Assembly: GCF_010671925.1 (NCBI RefSeq)
Contig: NZ_JAAHIH010000013.1
Coordinates: 19,227-83,226, forward strand
Length of the DNA: 64,000 bases
Reading direction: 5' to 3'
Source: Moorena sp. SIOASIH
GTDB lineage: Bacteria > Cyanobacteriota > Cyanobacteriia > Cyanobacteriales > Coleofasciculaceae
Shown here: piece by piece, positions 54,030 through 62,161 of the stretch
Layout of the letters: each line of letters begins with the position of its first letter
How positions within the stretch are numbered: position 1 is the first letter of the stretch
Program-made: the position numbers and the translations under genes
Notes under the pieces: model-generated
What the model was told of the DNA's origin: nothing
What the model saw: the letters and a program-made list of their open reading frames with translations, nothing else
Databases searched by the model: none

Positions 54030-54318
54030 GGATGGATATATTTTACTTAATCTTTATGAAAAAACACTATTTTTACTCAGTTTATTTATTATTTCTTTAT
54101 AATAAATAACCAGTTTTTTCATAAACTAATATTGATGTATACTGCAGCCAAAAAAAAGCGCGATTAGGCTTGAGTCAGTCTCAAGCTCTACGAAGACACG
54201 GAAAAATGTCCTGACCGATGGGCTATTAACCTGCATCTACCAAGAACTTCCAGAGGTCTTTAAAGCTCTCCAGCAGTATTTTGACTAACGGCAGCTTGCC
54301 ATTAAGGATATATAGCGT
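54030..54318 (+). pseudogene. Truncated duplicate of the adenylating-ligase 5' end
   Basis: From about 54030 the sequence follows that upstream of the ligase at 37.4 kb (GGATGGATATA-TTTACTTAATCTTTAT, then CTGCAGCCAAAAAAAAGCGCGATTA). It continues into its first 40 codons: the ATG has become AGG. The frame then reads LESVSSSTKTRKNVLTDGLL, TCIYQELPEVFKALQQYFD and hits TAA where the ligase has CAA. Similarity ends about 54313, where a GAGGTACA end takes over. Only this stump remains, just before the second carrier gene. Confidence 0.85.
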
Positions 54319-54365
54319 TTCTCTCAGTTATGAGGTACAGTCTTCTTTGACATTGATTCCCTGTT

Positions 54366-54411
54366 AGGTGCGCTCTTACTTGGCGAATTTAATTCGCCAC
54401 GGGTCGCACCT
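54366..54411. repeat. AGGTGCG hairpin
   Basis: AGGTGCGCTCTTACTTGGCG, inner GGCGAATTTAATTCGCC palindrome, end GGGTCGCACCT. Confidence 0.8.
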
Positions 54412-54464
54412 CTTGATGCAGCGCATCGCTATTCCCTATTCCCTATTCCCTATTCCCTGTTCCC

Positions 54465-54518
54465 GTCTTGATGCAGCGCGGTCTTGGGGGAAACCCCCAT
54501 GAGCGACTGCATCAAGAC
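54465..54518. repeat. CATCAAGAC hairpin, full palindromic form
   Basis: GTCTTGATGCAG (54465-54476) faces CTGCATCAAGAC (54507-54518) exactly; core CTTGGGGGAAACCCCCATG. Confidence 0.85.
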
Positions 54519-54533
54519 AACAGGTAAGCATTC

Positions 54534-54758
54534 GTTTAATAGTCACGAAATTCACAGGCTTCTAGCCTGTGCCACAAAGCTGATTAGCTTTTACCCAGAC
54601 TTTCATTCTCATTAATCTCGAACTATTAAATTCGACCCTTTGCGTATCGGCGCACCCTACGCTGGGTTTATTTTAAGCTGTTCGCGTAGCGTGAGCTTTA
54701 GCTCACGGCTGACCGCTGACGGCACCTCAAGCAGCGTGCGCGTAGCGCATATGCTTAC
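54534..54758. repeat. GTAAGC element
   Basis: GTAAGCATTCGTTTAATAG at the left and GCGCATATGCTTAC at the right; contains CACAGGCTTCTAGCCTGTG and GTGAGCTTTAGCTCAC hairpins. Confidence 0.65.
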
Positions 54759-54804
54759 TAATTAACTCATTCATTGTTGGACTTATAATTGGTTAATTTA
54801 AGGT

Positions 54805-55080
54805 ATGTTAAACTCAGAAACTGTAGTCAAGCAACTCAAAGAAATTATTGCCACAGAAGTAGATGCCAATCTTGAGCTAGAAGATATTGATGAAAATGCC
54901 TCTCTATTTGAGGATGGATTAGGACTTGACTCTCTGGCAATTATGCAACTAATTACGTCAATTGAAAGACACTTTTGGTTTCGATTTACTGACGATGATA
55001 TCAGTCCAGATAATTTTGAAGACCTCACTATTTTATCGGAATTAATTGCCAGTAAATTAACTCTTTACAGACAGTATTAA
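54805..55080 (+). CDS. Acyl/peptidyl carrier protein 2
   Basis: 91 residues with the phosphopantetheine motif EDGLGLDSLAIMQL (Ser of DSL). It is the same length as, and similar throughout to, the carrier at 40220 (VVKQLKEIIATEVDANLELEDIDENASLFEDG against VANQLKELIVQELDVNLKLENIDDNAPLFEDG). The stump of an adenylating-ligase gene lies about 490 bases upstream. It therefore looks like the surviving half of a duplicated ligase-carrier cassette, and may now be served by the intact ligase at 37522. Confidence 0.9.
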   Translation: MLNSETVVKQLKEIIATEVDANLELEDIDENASLFEDGLGLDSLAIMQLITSIERHFWFRFTDDDISPDNFEDLTILSELIASKLTLYRQY

Positions 55081-55215
55081 CGTAGCCATGACATCACTGA
55101 CTGCTTTGCCATGGGTAAGGTGTTATAAAATATGCTGAAAAATTTTCAGATATTTCTGCTAATTTTATGGAGGTTTTTTATAATGATCTGCTTCGTTTTT
55201 TCGGCGATTTGCATA
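55081..55215. other. Non-coding gap after carrier 2
   Basis: No gene or clear hairpin is seen. Confidence 0.4.
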
Positions 55216-55477
55216 ACTATCAGGTACACATTGTTTCTCCTCTTCCCTCTTCCCTCTTCCCTCTTCCCTGCTCCCTTCCCCCCTTACTAAGGGGGGTTAG
55301 GGCGTGTTTTATTGCCTCGGAGATCCCCCTAAATCCCCCTTAAAAAAGGGGGACTTTGAGTATGGCTCCCCCCTTTTTTAAGGGGGGCTGGGGGGGATCA
55401 TAATCTTGCGGAAAACTTTTAAAACACGCCCTAGGGGGGATTCCTGCTCCCTACAAACCCAAAACTTTGTACCTAAC
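55216..55477. repeat. GAGGTACA element with a nested element inside
   Basis: Left end ACTATCAGGTACACA, right end ACTTTGTACCTAACTG. At 55297-55433 a second element is inserted, with ends TTAGGGCGTGTTTTA and TAAAACACGCCCTAG and inner CCCCCTTAAAAAAGGGGG palindromes. Confidence 0.75.
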
Positions 55478-55790
55478 TGAAGTGCAAACCGCTGTTGATA
55501 GTATATTATTAGGTGCATAACTACTAATTGTTTGTTTAGGAAATAATTTAAAGGGGTGCTTGCTACAACTTAATTAAATAATTTACTAAGATTAAACTAA
55601 CAAATAGATAGTTCTGAATATCTAGCTATTTAATTTGAGGAGTGGGCTTCGATGGTCCTGTTGATCTCAGTCTCTCCCCACACCACTTTTCTCAAGTTTT
55701 ATTTCAATGAGAGTAAAGTGAGTAACGGGGATATTTTGTGTCTATTTTCTCTTAGTAAAGCTAAACATTTAGCTAGGTTAAACTTAACTC

Positions 55791-55990
55791 ATGCATAATT
55801 GCACGCAATTAACAGGTCAAATAAGACGTGAACGCAATCGGAAACGTTCTAAACGAAGAGCTATTTTCTGTCCAATTCATCGTTGCTACCTGGATAGCGT
55901 TAGTCAAAAATATCGCTTGTTTGCTGATCGAGCAGGACAACTAATGCAGCGATGCAAAGCGCGAGTGGGGGAAACCCCCTGTTCTCTTGC
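55791..55990 (+). pseudogene. Possible small Cys/His protein cut by a palindromic repeat
   Basis: The frame from ATG 55791 reads MHNCTQLTGQIRRERNRKRS, KRRAIFCPIHRCYLDSVSQKYRLFADRAGQL for about 52 residues. These have coding-like composition and a CPIHRC knuckle. It then enters a palindrome with arms GCAGCGATGCA... and ...TTGCTGCATCGC (55944-56000) and low-complexity CCCACACCCC sequence. This looks like the head of a small cyanobacterial protein whose C-terminal part was lost to repeat insertion. Low confidence that it is still a gene. Confidence 0.4.
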
Positions 55991-56000
55991 TGCATCGCTT
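55944..56000. repeat. Palindromic element with GCAGCGATGCA/TGCTGCATCGC arms
   Basis: Core GTGGGGGAAACCCCCTG; related in its arms and core to the CATCAAGAC hairpin. Confidence 0.7.
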
Positions 56001-56304
56001 CTATTTTCCCCACCCCCCACACCCCACACCCCACACCCTGTATACTTTTTAGCCTTGTTGTCACCCCCTCAGCTACTATCAGCTACGGAGTGCGGATGCT
56101 TCGATTGCTTTCACAGCCCAGAGAGAGATATAGCATTTCTAAAATAGGTGAGGTAAACAAGTTTTCGATTTTAGGGAACAGGGAACGTCGGATTAGGGAA
56201 CTTATGATGAAAAGACAGGGAACAGGGAACAGGGGACAGCGGATCTGGGAAACAATAGGTGTGTGTAGGTCATTAATATAAGAACCGCTATAAGTGCTTT
56301 CCTA

Positions 56305-57243
56305 ATGTTAGTTAGAATCGTCAAAAGTGCGTTACATCGGAGGCTTTTTCTGCGACAAACGCCAGCAGGAGAGGGGATTTGGGATGGGGTTCAATTTACC
56401 CTTGAGCCAGTGGAAAGTTGTGATTATTTAATTCTTCTCAATCGCCCGCCTGAAAATCTGACCGTTGTCTGCCCACCCCAGCATGTCTGGTCGATTATCC
56501 ACGAGCCACCTGTGGCATGTCGCAAAGCTTGGCATCTGAATCCGCCCTACGCCTCTCGCATGTTCACAACCGACGTGGAGCGTTCAGGAAAAGAATATAT
56601 CCATAGTCAGCCAGCCATATTTTGGATGGTCAATCGAGATTATGATTTTCTAGTTTCTTTTACGGCTCCGGAAAAAACTCAACAACTCTCTTGGATAACA
56701 AGTAGACAGACTTACTTAAAAGGTCATCGTGACCGGATGGGCTTTTTGGCGAAAATTCAAGGTCAAGTGGATTTCGATCTGTGGGGACGGGACTTTAACC
56801 CGATAGATGACAAATGGGATGGATTGATTTCCTATCGCTATTCTTTAGCTATTGAGAACTATAGTAATCCCTTCTACTGGAGTGAAAAGCTGGCAGATTG
56901 CTATTTGGCTTGGTGCATGCCCATTTATTACGGCTGCACACGAATTACCGACTATTTCCCCGCCGAATCGATGATTCAAATCGACATCCATGACCCGGAT
57001 GCGGCGGTGGCAAAGATCAAAGAGGCCATTGCCAGCAACGCTTGGCAGCGCAATTTAGATGCGATCGCCTACGCACGCTCACTCGTTCTGAACCGATACC
57101 AGTTCTTTCCGTTTATGGTAAGCCAAATTCGTCACTTTGAGAGCAGCTACGGTGCGTTTTCACCAAAACAACTGGTGTCTATTCCCAAATACGAGGAAAA
57201 GAGGGTCCCGATGTCAGCATTATCACAAAAACTGAAGCGCTAA
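56305..57243 (+). CDS. Family 10 glycosyltransferase-like (fucosyltransferase type)
   Basis: 312 residues. The C-terminal half contains the GT10 signature: SYRYSLAIENYSNPFYWSEKL, then ADCYLAWCMPIYYGCTRITDYFP, the donor (GDP-sugar) site of alpha-1,3/4-fucosyltransferases. The N-terminal half (SCDYLILLNRPPENLTVVCPPQHVWSIIHEPP) is the acceptor-side domain. It probably transfers fucose or a related 6-deoxysugar from a GDP donor to the pathway glycan. There is no membrane segment, so it is cytoplasmic. Start ATG 56305 follows a repeat-rich gap (CAGGGAACAGGGAACAG). Confidence 0.85.
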   Translation: MLVRIVKSALHRRLFLRQTPAGEGIWDGVQFTLEPVESCDYLILLNRPPENLTVVCPPQHVWSIIHEPPVACRKAWHLNPPYASRMFTTDVERSGKEYIHSQPAIFWMVNRDYDFLVSFTAPEKTQQLSWITSRQTYLKGHRDRMGFLAKIQGQVDFDLWGRDFNPIDDKWDGLISYRYSLAIENYSNPFYWSEKLADCYLAWCMPIYYGCTRITDYFPAESMIQIDIHDPDAAVAKIKEAIASNAWQRNLDAIAYARSLVLNRYQFFPFMVSQIRHFESSYGAFSPKQLVSIPKYEEKRVPMSALSQKLKR

Positions 57244-57341
57244 CTCCCCTGCATTCAACTAAGCTGAGGCAACAACGGTAATCCTTGACAGATGTTCTTG
57301 TGTTTCAAACTGCGTTTTTTTCACCATTAGGAGCCAACGAA

Positions 57342-57377
57342 TGCTCAAGAGACTGAAAAATCGTACCACATCAGAGC
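57342..57377 (+). pseudogene. Detached 5' end of the downstream gene, with its ribosome binding site
   Basis: TTAGGAGCCAACGAATG gives a good AGGAG site 7 bases before an ATG at 57348. A short frame (MLKRLKNRTTSEL) then runs into a TATCA element. Removing the element and one copy of its 3-base duplication joins this frame to SAKLDIYTMGRCW of the gene at 57524 without a shift. So this is the original start of that gene. Confidence 0.65.
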
Positions 57378-57380
57378 TAA

Positions 57381-57524
57381 TATCATGTCAGGATAATTAC
57401 CCTTAATAAAAACTTCCCCCATCTCCCCATCTCCCCATCTCCCCATCTCCCCATTTCCCCATTTCCCCATCTCCCCACACTTCCCACCCTCCCTCTAATT
57501 ATGGGTATTCAACCGGACTTGATA
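57381..57524. mobile_element. TATCA element inserted at the 5' end of a gene
   Basis: TATCATGTCAGGATAATTACCC left, GGTATTCAACCGGACTTGATA right, 144 bases, flanked by TAA (57378-57380) and TGA (57525-57527). Its last A is the A of the ATG now available to the downstream gene. Confidence 0.85.
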
Positions 57525-58702
57525 TGAGTGCTAAACTTGACATCTATACAATGGGCAGATGCTGGCTTTCTGACCATCACGTATTTACCACCCAGTGTTT
57601 CAAACATCAACTCAAGAATCTGGGCGTCACTTTTTATGACTACGCTCTGACTGGTCACTGGCATTTTTTTTACTCACAAGATCCGGCACGAAGACTCAGA
57701 GTGCTGGACAGAAAAAATACAAATGTCCCATATAATTACGAGCATTACGACAAGCTTGCGTCTAAGTTTGCTGATCAATATGGAAAGTGGAGTCAAAAAA
57801 ATGTTGATTTTTACTGGTGCAGCTTCAAGTCTTACATGACCCATGTATTTTCCAAGTGTGAGCGTCCTATCGTCTTACAACTCAGTTTCCGCTTTGAAGG
57901 GAACCAGAAAAGCACACCAGAGCATGTGAAAAAGCTGATCGAACTCCTCTTAGAGCTACGTGCCAAAGGACAACTCTTGATTTTGGCATCTAACCGCTAT
58001 GACCAAATGTATTTCGAGTATTTTACAGGTGTGACAATCCCAAAAGTGCCTCTATGCGCATGTCACATCAAAGAACGATATCATCCTCACAGAAATGAAA
58101 TCCTGATTGGCCCGGCAAGACACTATCCCCAAGGCCATCATAAAATTTCACAAATCAAAAAATTCTTTGCTAAGAGCCAACCCGAAATCGAATTAAGAAC
58201 AATTCGCGAACTCTATCCCCAGCACCATGAGTATCGTGATTTGTCTAGACATAGAGCGATCATTGTTTTGCCTTACACCATCTATACCGGAGCGATTGTG
58301 GAATATCTCGCCATGGGTATACCCATGTTTATGCCAACTAGTGACTTGCTGAGTCAATGGCATATTGATGATTATCTTTTGGTAGAAAGAAAAAGCGACC
58401 TTAGCCCTACGCGCTGCTCTATGATTACAGGAGAACTACATGATTTGATGCCCGATCCCAACAATGACTATGACCTAGAAGCTGTCAACTATTGGCTCAA
58501 ATTTTGTGAATGGTATGACTGGCCTATCGAAACGTTTAGTAGTTTAGAAGAACTCGAACAAAAACTGCGTGTTGCTGACCTCGAAAGCATCAGTAAAAAT
58601 ATGTTTAATTTTGAGCGACAGCAGTACGATGACACCCTTTTGAAATGGCAACATATCTTACAAGAAATTCATGATTCACCTTACGGAGGTATCTCTTCAT
58701 GA
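57524..58702 (+). CDS. Uncharacterised glycosyltransferase-like protein, N-terminus reset by a repeat
   Basis: 392 residues as read from ATG 57524; the pre-insertion protein began about 13 residues earlier at 57348. The sequence has a GT-B-like rhythm. The N-terminal half is SAKLDIYTMGRCWLSDHHVF and LVLQLSFRFEGNQ-type. The C-terminal half has IREL, HRAIIVLPYTIYTGAIVEYLAMGIPMFMPTSDLL, resembling the donor-binding EYLAMGIPM loop of family 1 glycosyltransferases. Exact family not recognised. It lies among glycosyltransferases of the locus and is bracketed by two TATCA elements in opposite orientation. With no Shine-Dalgarno sequence left near the new ATG, its translation may be weak. Confidence 0.65.
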   Translation: MSAKLDIYTMGRCWLSDHHVFTTQCFKHQLKNLGVTFYDYALTGHWHFFYSQDPARRLRVLDRKNTNVPYNYEHYDKLASKFADQYGKWSQKNVDFYWCSFKSYMTHVFSKCERPIVLQLSFRFEGNQKSTPEHVKKLIELLLELRAKGQLLILASNRYDQMYFEYFTGVTIPKVPLCACHIKERYHPHRNEILIGPARHYPQGHHKISQIKKFFAKSQPEIELRTIRELYPQHHEYRDLSRHRAIIVLPYTIYTGAIVEYLAMGIPMFMPTSDLLSQWHIDDYLLVERKSDLSPTRCSMITGELHDLMPDPNNDYDLEAVNYWLKFCEWYDWPIETFSSLEELEQKLRVADLESISKNMFNFERQQYDDTLLKWQHILQEIHDSPYGGISS

Positions 58703-58715
58703 GACCTATAAATAA

Positions 58716-59004
58716 TATCAAGTCCGGTTGAATAAGCTAAAACGCATTTAAAATGGGTTTTAGCAAGGCAAAAGGCAAAAGGCAAAAGGCAAAAGGGGAG
58801 TGGATTCTATCTTTTTTAGTTAATTTCAATAAAATACAGTTTAAATGCACAACAGCTTACCCATCATAAAAGTGTGGGGATGGTGGGAAGGGTGTGGGGA
58901 GATGGGGAGATGGGGAGATGGGGACCCACCCCTAACCCCTCCCAGGAGGGGAATATGGGGAGATGGGGGATATTTTTATAAAGGGTAATTATCCGGATAT
59001 CCTA
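58716..59004. mobile_element. TATCA element, long version
   Basis: TATCAAGTCCGGTTGAATA left, GGTAATTATCCGGATATCCTA right (decayed), TAA on both sides. Contains GGCAAAA and GGGGAGAT tandems and a CCCCTCCCAGGAGGGG palindrome. Confidence 0.75.
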
Positions 59005-59672
59005 TAAGATAGGAGTTTTTATACCCTGCAAAATATGGATTGCAAATATCAGCAATAGCACTCATTCCACAATTTACCAAAATTATCTTAAAAGTCAACT
59101 CACGACAGCTCAATATCTGCTATTCAGTTTGTTGGTTACGGTGTTGCAATCGGTCAAAAATGTCAGGTTCGAAACCCTGGCAGCATCCTTACCCTTACCC
59201 ATTATGTAGGTGCGCGCCTCCTAGGGCGAGTAAATCGCCCTTGGGTCGCACCTGTGGAATAGGCATCTTGCGTGGAAGCGATGCAGCGCGGTCTTGGGGG
59301 TTTCCCCCATGAGCGACTGCCGTGGTTTCCCCCATGAGCGACTGCATCAAGACACTGGCATCTTGCCAGTTTCATGCTTATTTTCGGGCGGGCAGGATGC
59401 CCACTCTACTCCTATTCATTCAAAGATTCAGCAACGCCGAAATCCTTGGGAGCATGTCACTTATGCAGAACATTTGTACGCTTATTTGGGTAATAGGTAA
59501 TAGGTAATAGGTAATAGGTAATAGGTAATAGGGGGAGCATTTACTTATTTATATTTGTACATTATCTATAGCCCCCTCATGGGTAATTGCTTCCGCTAAT
59601 GGGACATAGTACTAATGTTTCAGCAACGCAAGACCTGCTCCCAAATCGTTTTTATAGTTTAACCTAGGAATT
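59005..59672. other. Repeat-filled gap before the FAD enzyme gene
   Basis: It holds an AGGTGCG hairpin (59208-59253), a CATCAAGAC hairpin (59278-59354), a GGCATCTTGCCAG/GGCAGGATGCCCA segment and a GGTAATA tandem (59490-59533). Short frames here, such as RRNPWEHVTYAEHLYAYLGNR, may be gene debris but cannot be assigned. Confidence 0.6.
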
Positions 59673-60971
59673 TTGATTACTAAGACATTCATTATCGGTG
59701 GCGGAATTACAGGTTTATCAGCAGGTATTGCGTCCGGACTACCTGTCTTTGAAGCCGTTGAGGTTCCCGGTGGTATTTGCGCGTCATACTACGTCCGTCC
59801 AGGTAGTCGTGAACGGCTTCCAAACTTGCCTAAAGATGGTGAAGCCTATCACTTTGAAATTGGTGGTGGACATTGGATCTTTGGTGGCGATCCTACTGTT
59901 TTACGTTTCATCAAAAGCCTTACTCCAGTGGGCAGCTATGCCAGACGCTGTTCAGTTTATTTCCGAAATCAAAAACTGTATGTTCCCTACCCGATTCAAA
60001 ATCATCTTCGTTTCTTAGGCTCAGAAATTATTGAAAGGTCTCTGGCTGAGATGGCTACTCCTCAAGGTTCCTTTAGCACCATGCAGGAGTGGCTACAAGT
60101 AAGCTTCGGTAAAACCCTTTGTGAACTATTCTTTCATCCATTTCATGATCTCTATACGGCGGGATTATACAAAAAAATCATTCCCCAGGATGCTTATAAG
60201 TCTCCTGTAAACCTATCTCTAGCGATTCGAGGTGGACTCAGTGATGTACCGCCCGTTGGATACAACACAAGGTTTATTTATCCATTTGAGGGGCTAAATA
60301 CACTGGCTCAACGCATGGCAGAACGATGTGATATCCGCTATGGCAAACGGGCAGTTAGAATTGATGTCAAGGCAAAGGAGGTCTTTTTTGCTAATGGTAG
60401 TTCTGAATCAAATGAAACTCTTATTTCCACACTGCCTTTAAACCGAATGGTGGAAATGACTGAGTTGACTATCGATGCTGACCCCGATCCTTACACCTCG
60501 GTTTTAGTGCTTAACATTGGTGCAGTACGGGGTGAAAACTGCCCGGATGACCACTGGTTGTATAATCCTGATGCCACTTCGAAGTTTCATCGAGTCGCTT
60601 TCTACAGTAACGTTGATCCCCTTTTCCTACCCAAATCTGCTAGAGAAAAAGGCGATCGCGTCAGCATTGGCGTGGAACGCGCCTATCTAGGAGGCAAAAA
60701 GCCAACGAGGGAAGAAATCAGCCAATACTCTGAGGCAGTTGTTAAAGAGTTACAAAGTTGGGGCTTTATCGGTGAAGCAGAAGTTGTTGATCCAACCTGG
60801 ATTGATGTGGCTTACACCTGGTCATTGCCCAAGTCTGACTGGAAGCAAAAAGCTTTACACATATTAGAACAAAACAATATTTACCAGGTGGGGCGTTATG
60901 GTCGTTGGATTTTCCAGGGAATTGCAGACTCTATCCGCGATGGGTTTATTGTTGGATCGAGCTTTAAGTAA
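59673..60971 (+). CDS. FAD-dependent oxidoreductase, protoporphyrinogen-oxidase/UGM-like
   Basis: 432 residues, TTG start at 59673 with AGGA 7 bases upstream; no ATG lies before the FAD motif. The FAD-binding Rossmann motif begins at once: KTFIIGGGITGLSAGIA. It is followed by FEAVEVPGGICASYY and the family's HFEIGGGHWIFGGDP, then a C-terminal RWIFQGIADSIRDGFIVGSSFK closing the dinucleotide fold. The layout is that of the amine-oxidase/protoporphyrinogen-oxidase/UDP-galactopyranose-mutase superfamily. In a glycosyltransferase locus, a mutase or sugar oxidase role is attractive, but this cannot be settled from sequence. The next gene starts 28 bases on. Confidence 0.8.
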   Translation: MITKTFIIGGGITGLSAGIASGLPVFEAVEVPGGICASYYVRPGSRERLPNLPKDGEAYHFEIGGGHWIFGGDPTVLRFIKSLTPVGSYARRCSVYFRNQKLYVPYPIQNHLRFLGSEIIERSLAEMATPQGSFSTMQEWLQVSFGKTLCELFFHPFHDLYTAGLYKKIIPQDAYKSPVNLSLAIRGGLSDVPPVGYNTRFIYPFEGLNTLAQRMAERCDIRYGKRAVRIDVKAKEVFFANGSSESNETLISTLPLNRMVEMTELTIDADPDPYTSVLVLNIGAVRGENCPDDHWLYNPDATSKFHRVAFYSNVDPLFLPKSAREKGDRVSIGVERAYLGGKKPTREEISQYSEAVVKELQSWGFIGEAEVVDPTWIDVAYTWSLPKSDWKQKALHILEQNNIYQVGRYGRWIFQGIADSIRDGFIVGSSFK

Positions 60972-60999
60972 AAAACCATTTATAGGAGTATAGTTAACT

Positions 61000-62010
61000 A
61001 TGAAAGCAAACGGACTTAGGAAAATTGAATATCCAAAAATTGATCCTGTTCCAGAAGGCAAACATCGACCCTTTTGGTCTGTAATGATTCCTACTTACAA
61101 CTGTGCCAATTATTTGGTTGAGACTCTAGAATCTCTATTGGCGAAGGATCCTGGACCTGAACATATGCAAATTGAGGTCGTAGATGACTGCTCTACCAAA
61201 GACAATCCTGAGCAGGTTGTAAGAGAAATTGGCAAGGGGAGAGTTTCCTTTTATCGCCAGCCTCAAAATGTGGGACTAACTCAAAATTTTAATACTTGTA
61301 TTCGACGAAGTATCGGACAAGTAGTTCACATCTTACACGGTGACGATAAAGTTGCCCAAGGTTTCTATGAAAGACTCAAGTTGGGATTTCATACAGATGA
61401 TACAGTAGGTGCTGCATTTAGCCGACATCATGTCATTAATGACCATGGACATTGGCTAAGAACATCTGAACTTGAACGTCAAACACCAGGGATTTTGAAA
61501 AATTGGATTGAGCATATAGCACTCATGCAAAGAATTCAGTTTCCAGCTATTGCTGTGAAACGAAAGGTTTACGAAGCTATAGGTGGTTTTACTCCTAATT
61601 TAAGTCACGCGGCAGATTGGGAAATGTGGAGACGTATTGCAGTTCATTTTCCAGTATGGTTCGAGCCGAAAGTACTAGCCCATTATCGTTCCCATAGCTC
61701 CTCTCATACATCTCAGCTGGCAATGACTGGTGATAATCTCAAAGATATCCATAAATCAATTGAAATTGCTAGGGAATATTTGCCTAAATCAATTGCTGAT
61801 CCTATCTCAGATAAAGCTAGAGAGTATTGTGCTTTCTCTGGCATTAATCATGCTCGATACTTTTATGATAATGGATGTTTTGAAGTTGCAGTTGCTCAAC
61901 TCCATGCAGCCTTAGCTTGTCATTTTTCACCGCAAGTTGTCAGAGCATCGCTTCTATTACTGATTAAAGCTTATCTCAAACAATTGAAATTCCTTCAAGG
62001 TAGTTCGTGA
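61000..62010 (+). CDS. Family 2 glycosyltransferase
   Basis: 336 residues, GT-A fold: WSVMIPTYNCANYLVETLESLL, EVVDDCSTKDNP and the catalytic HILHGDDKVAQGFYERL, then HAADWEMWRRIAVHF (the ED/D-W acceptor motif). The last 100 residues (EIAREYLPKSIADPISDKAREYCAFSGINHARYFYDNGCFEVAVAQLHAAL) are helical and TPR-like. It is soluble, close to the FAD enzyme (28 bases), so probably one transcript. It would add a sugar from a nucleotide donor; which one is unknown. Confidence 0.88.
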   Translation: MKANGLRKIEYPKIDPVPEGKHRPFWSVMIPTYNCANYLVETLESLLAKDPGPEHMQIEVVDDCSTKDNPEQVVREIGKGRVSFYRQPQNVGLTQNFNTCIRRSIGQVVHILHGDDKVAQGFYERLKLGFHTDDTVGAAFSRHHVINDHGHWLRTSELERQTPGILKNWIEHIALMQRIQFPAIAVKRKVYEAIGGFTPNLSHAADWEMWRRIAVHFPVWFEPKVLAHYRSHSSSHTSQLAMTGDNLKDIHKSIEIAREYLPKSIADPISDKAREYCAFSGINHARYFYDNGCFEVAVAQLHAALACHFSPQVVRASLLLLIKAYLKQLKFLQGSS

Positions 62011-62161
62011 GAAATGCGGGTTATTCGGGTTTAAAATCTAGGTAAAAACTACATTATTGGTCACCAAAAGCAGGAAAAGTACACGACCCTGCGAAATGTG
62101 ATTGCAAATGCTGCCAAAGGGTAAATGTTCAGGTATTTCTTGCAGATAAGGTAATCGAATA

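Noticed and set aside
59130..59185. tRNA-like T-arm (GGTTCGAAACC)
   Set aside because: No acceptor stem, D-arm or anticodon arm can be folded around it.
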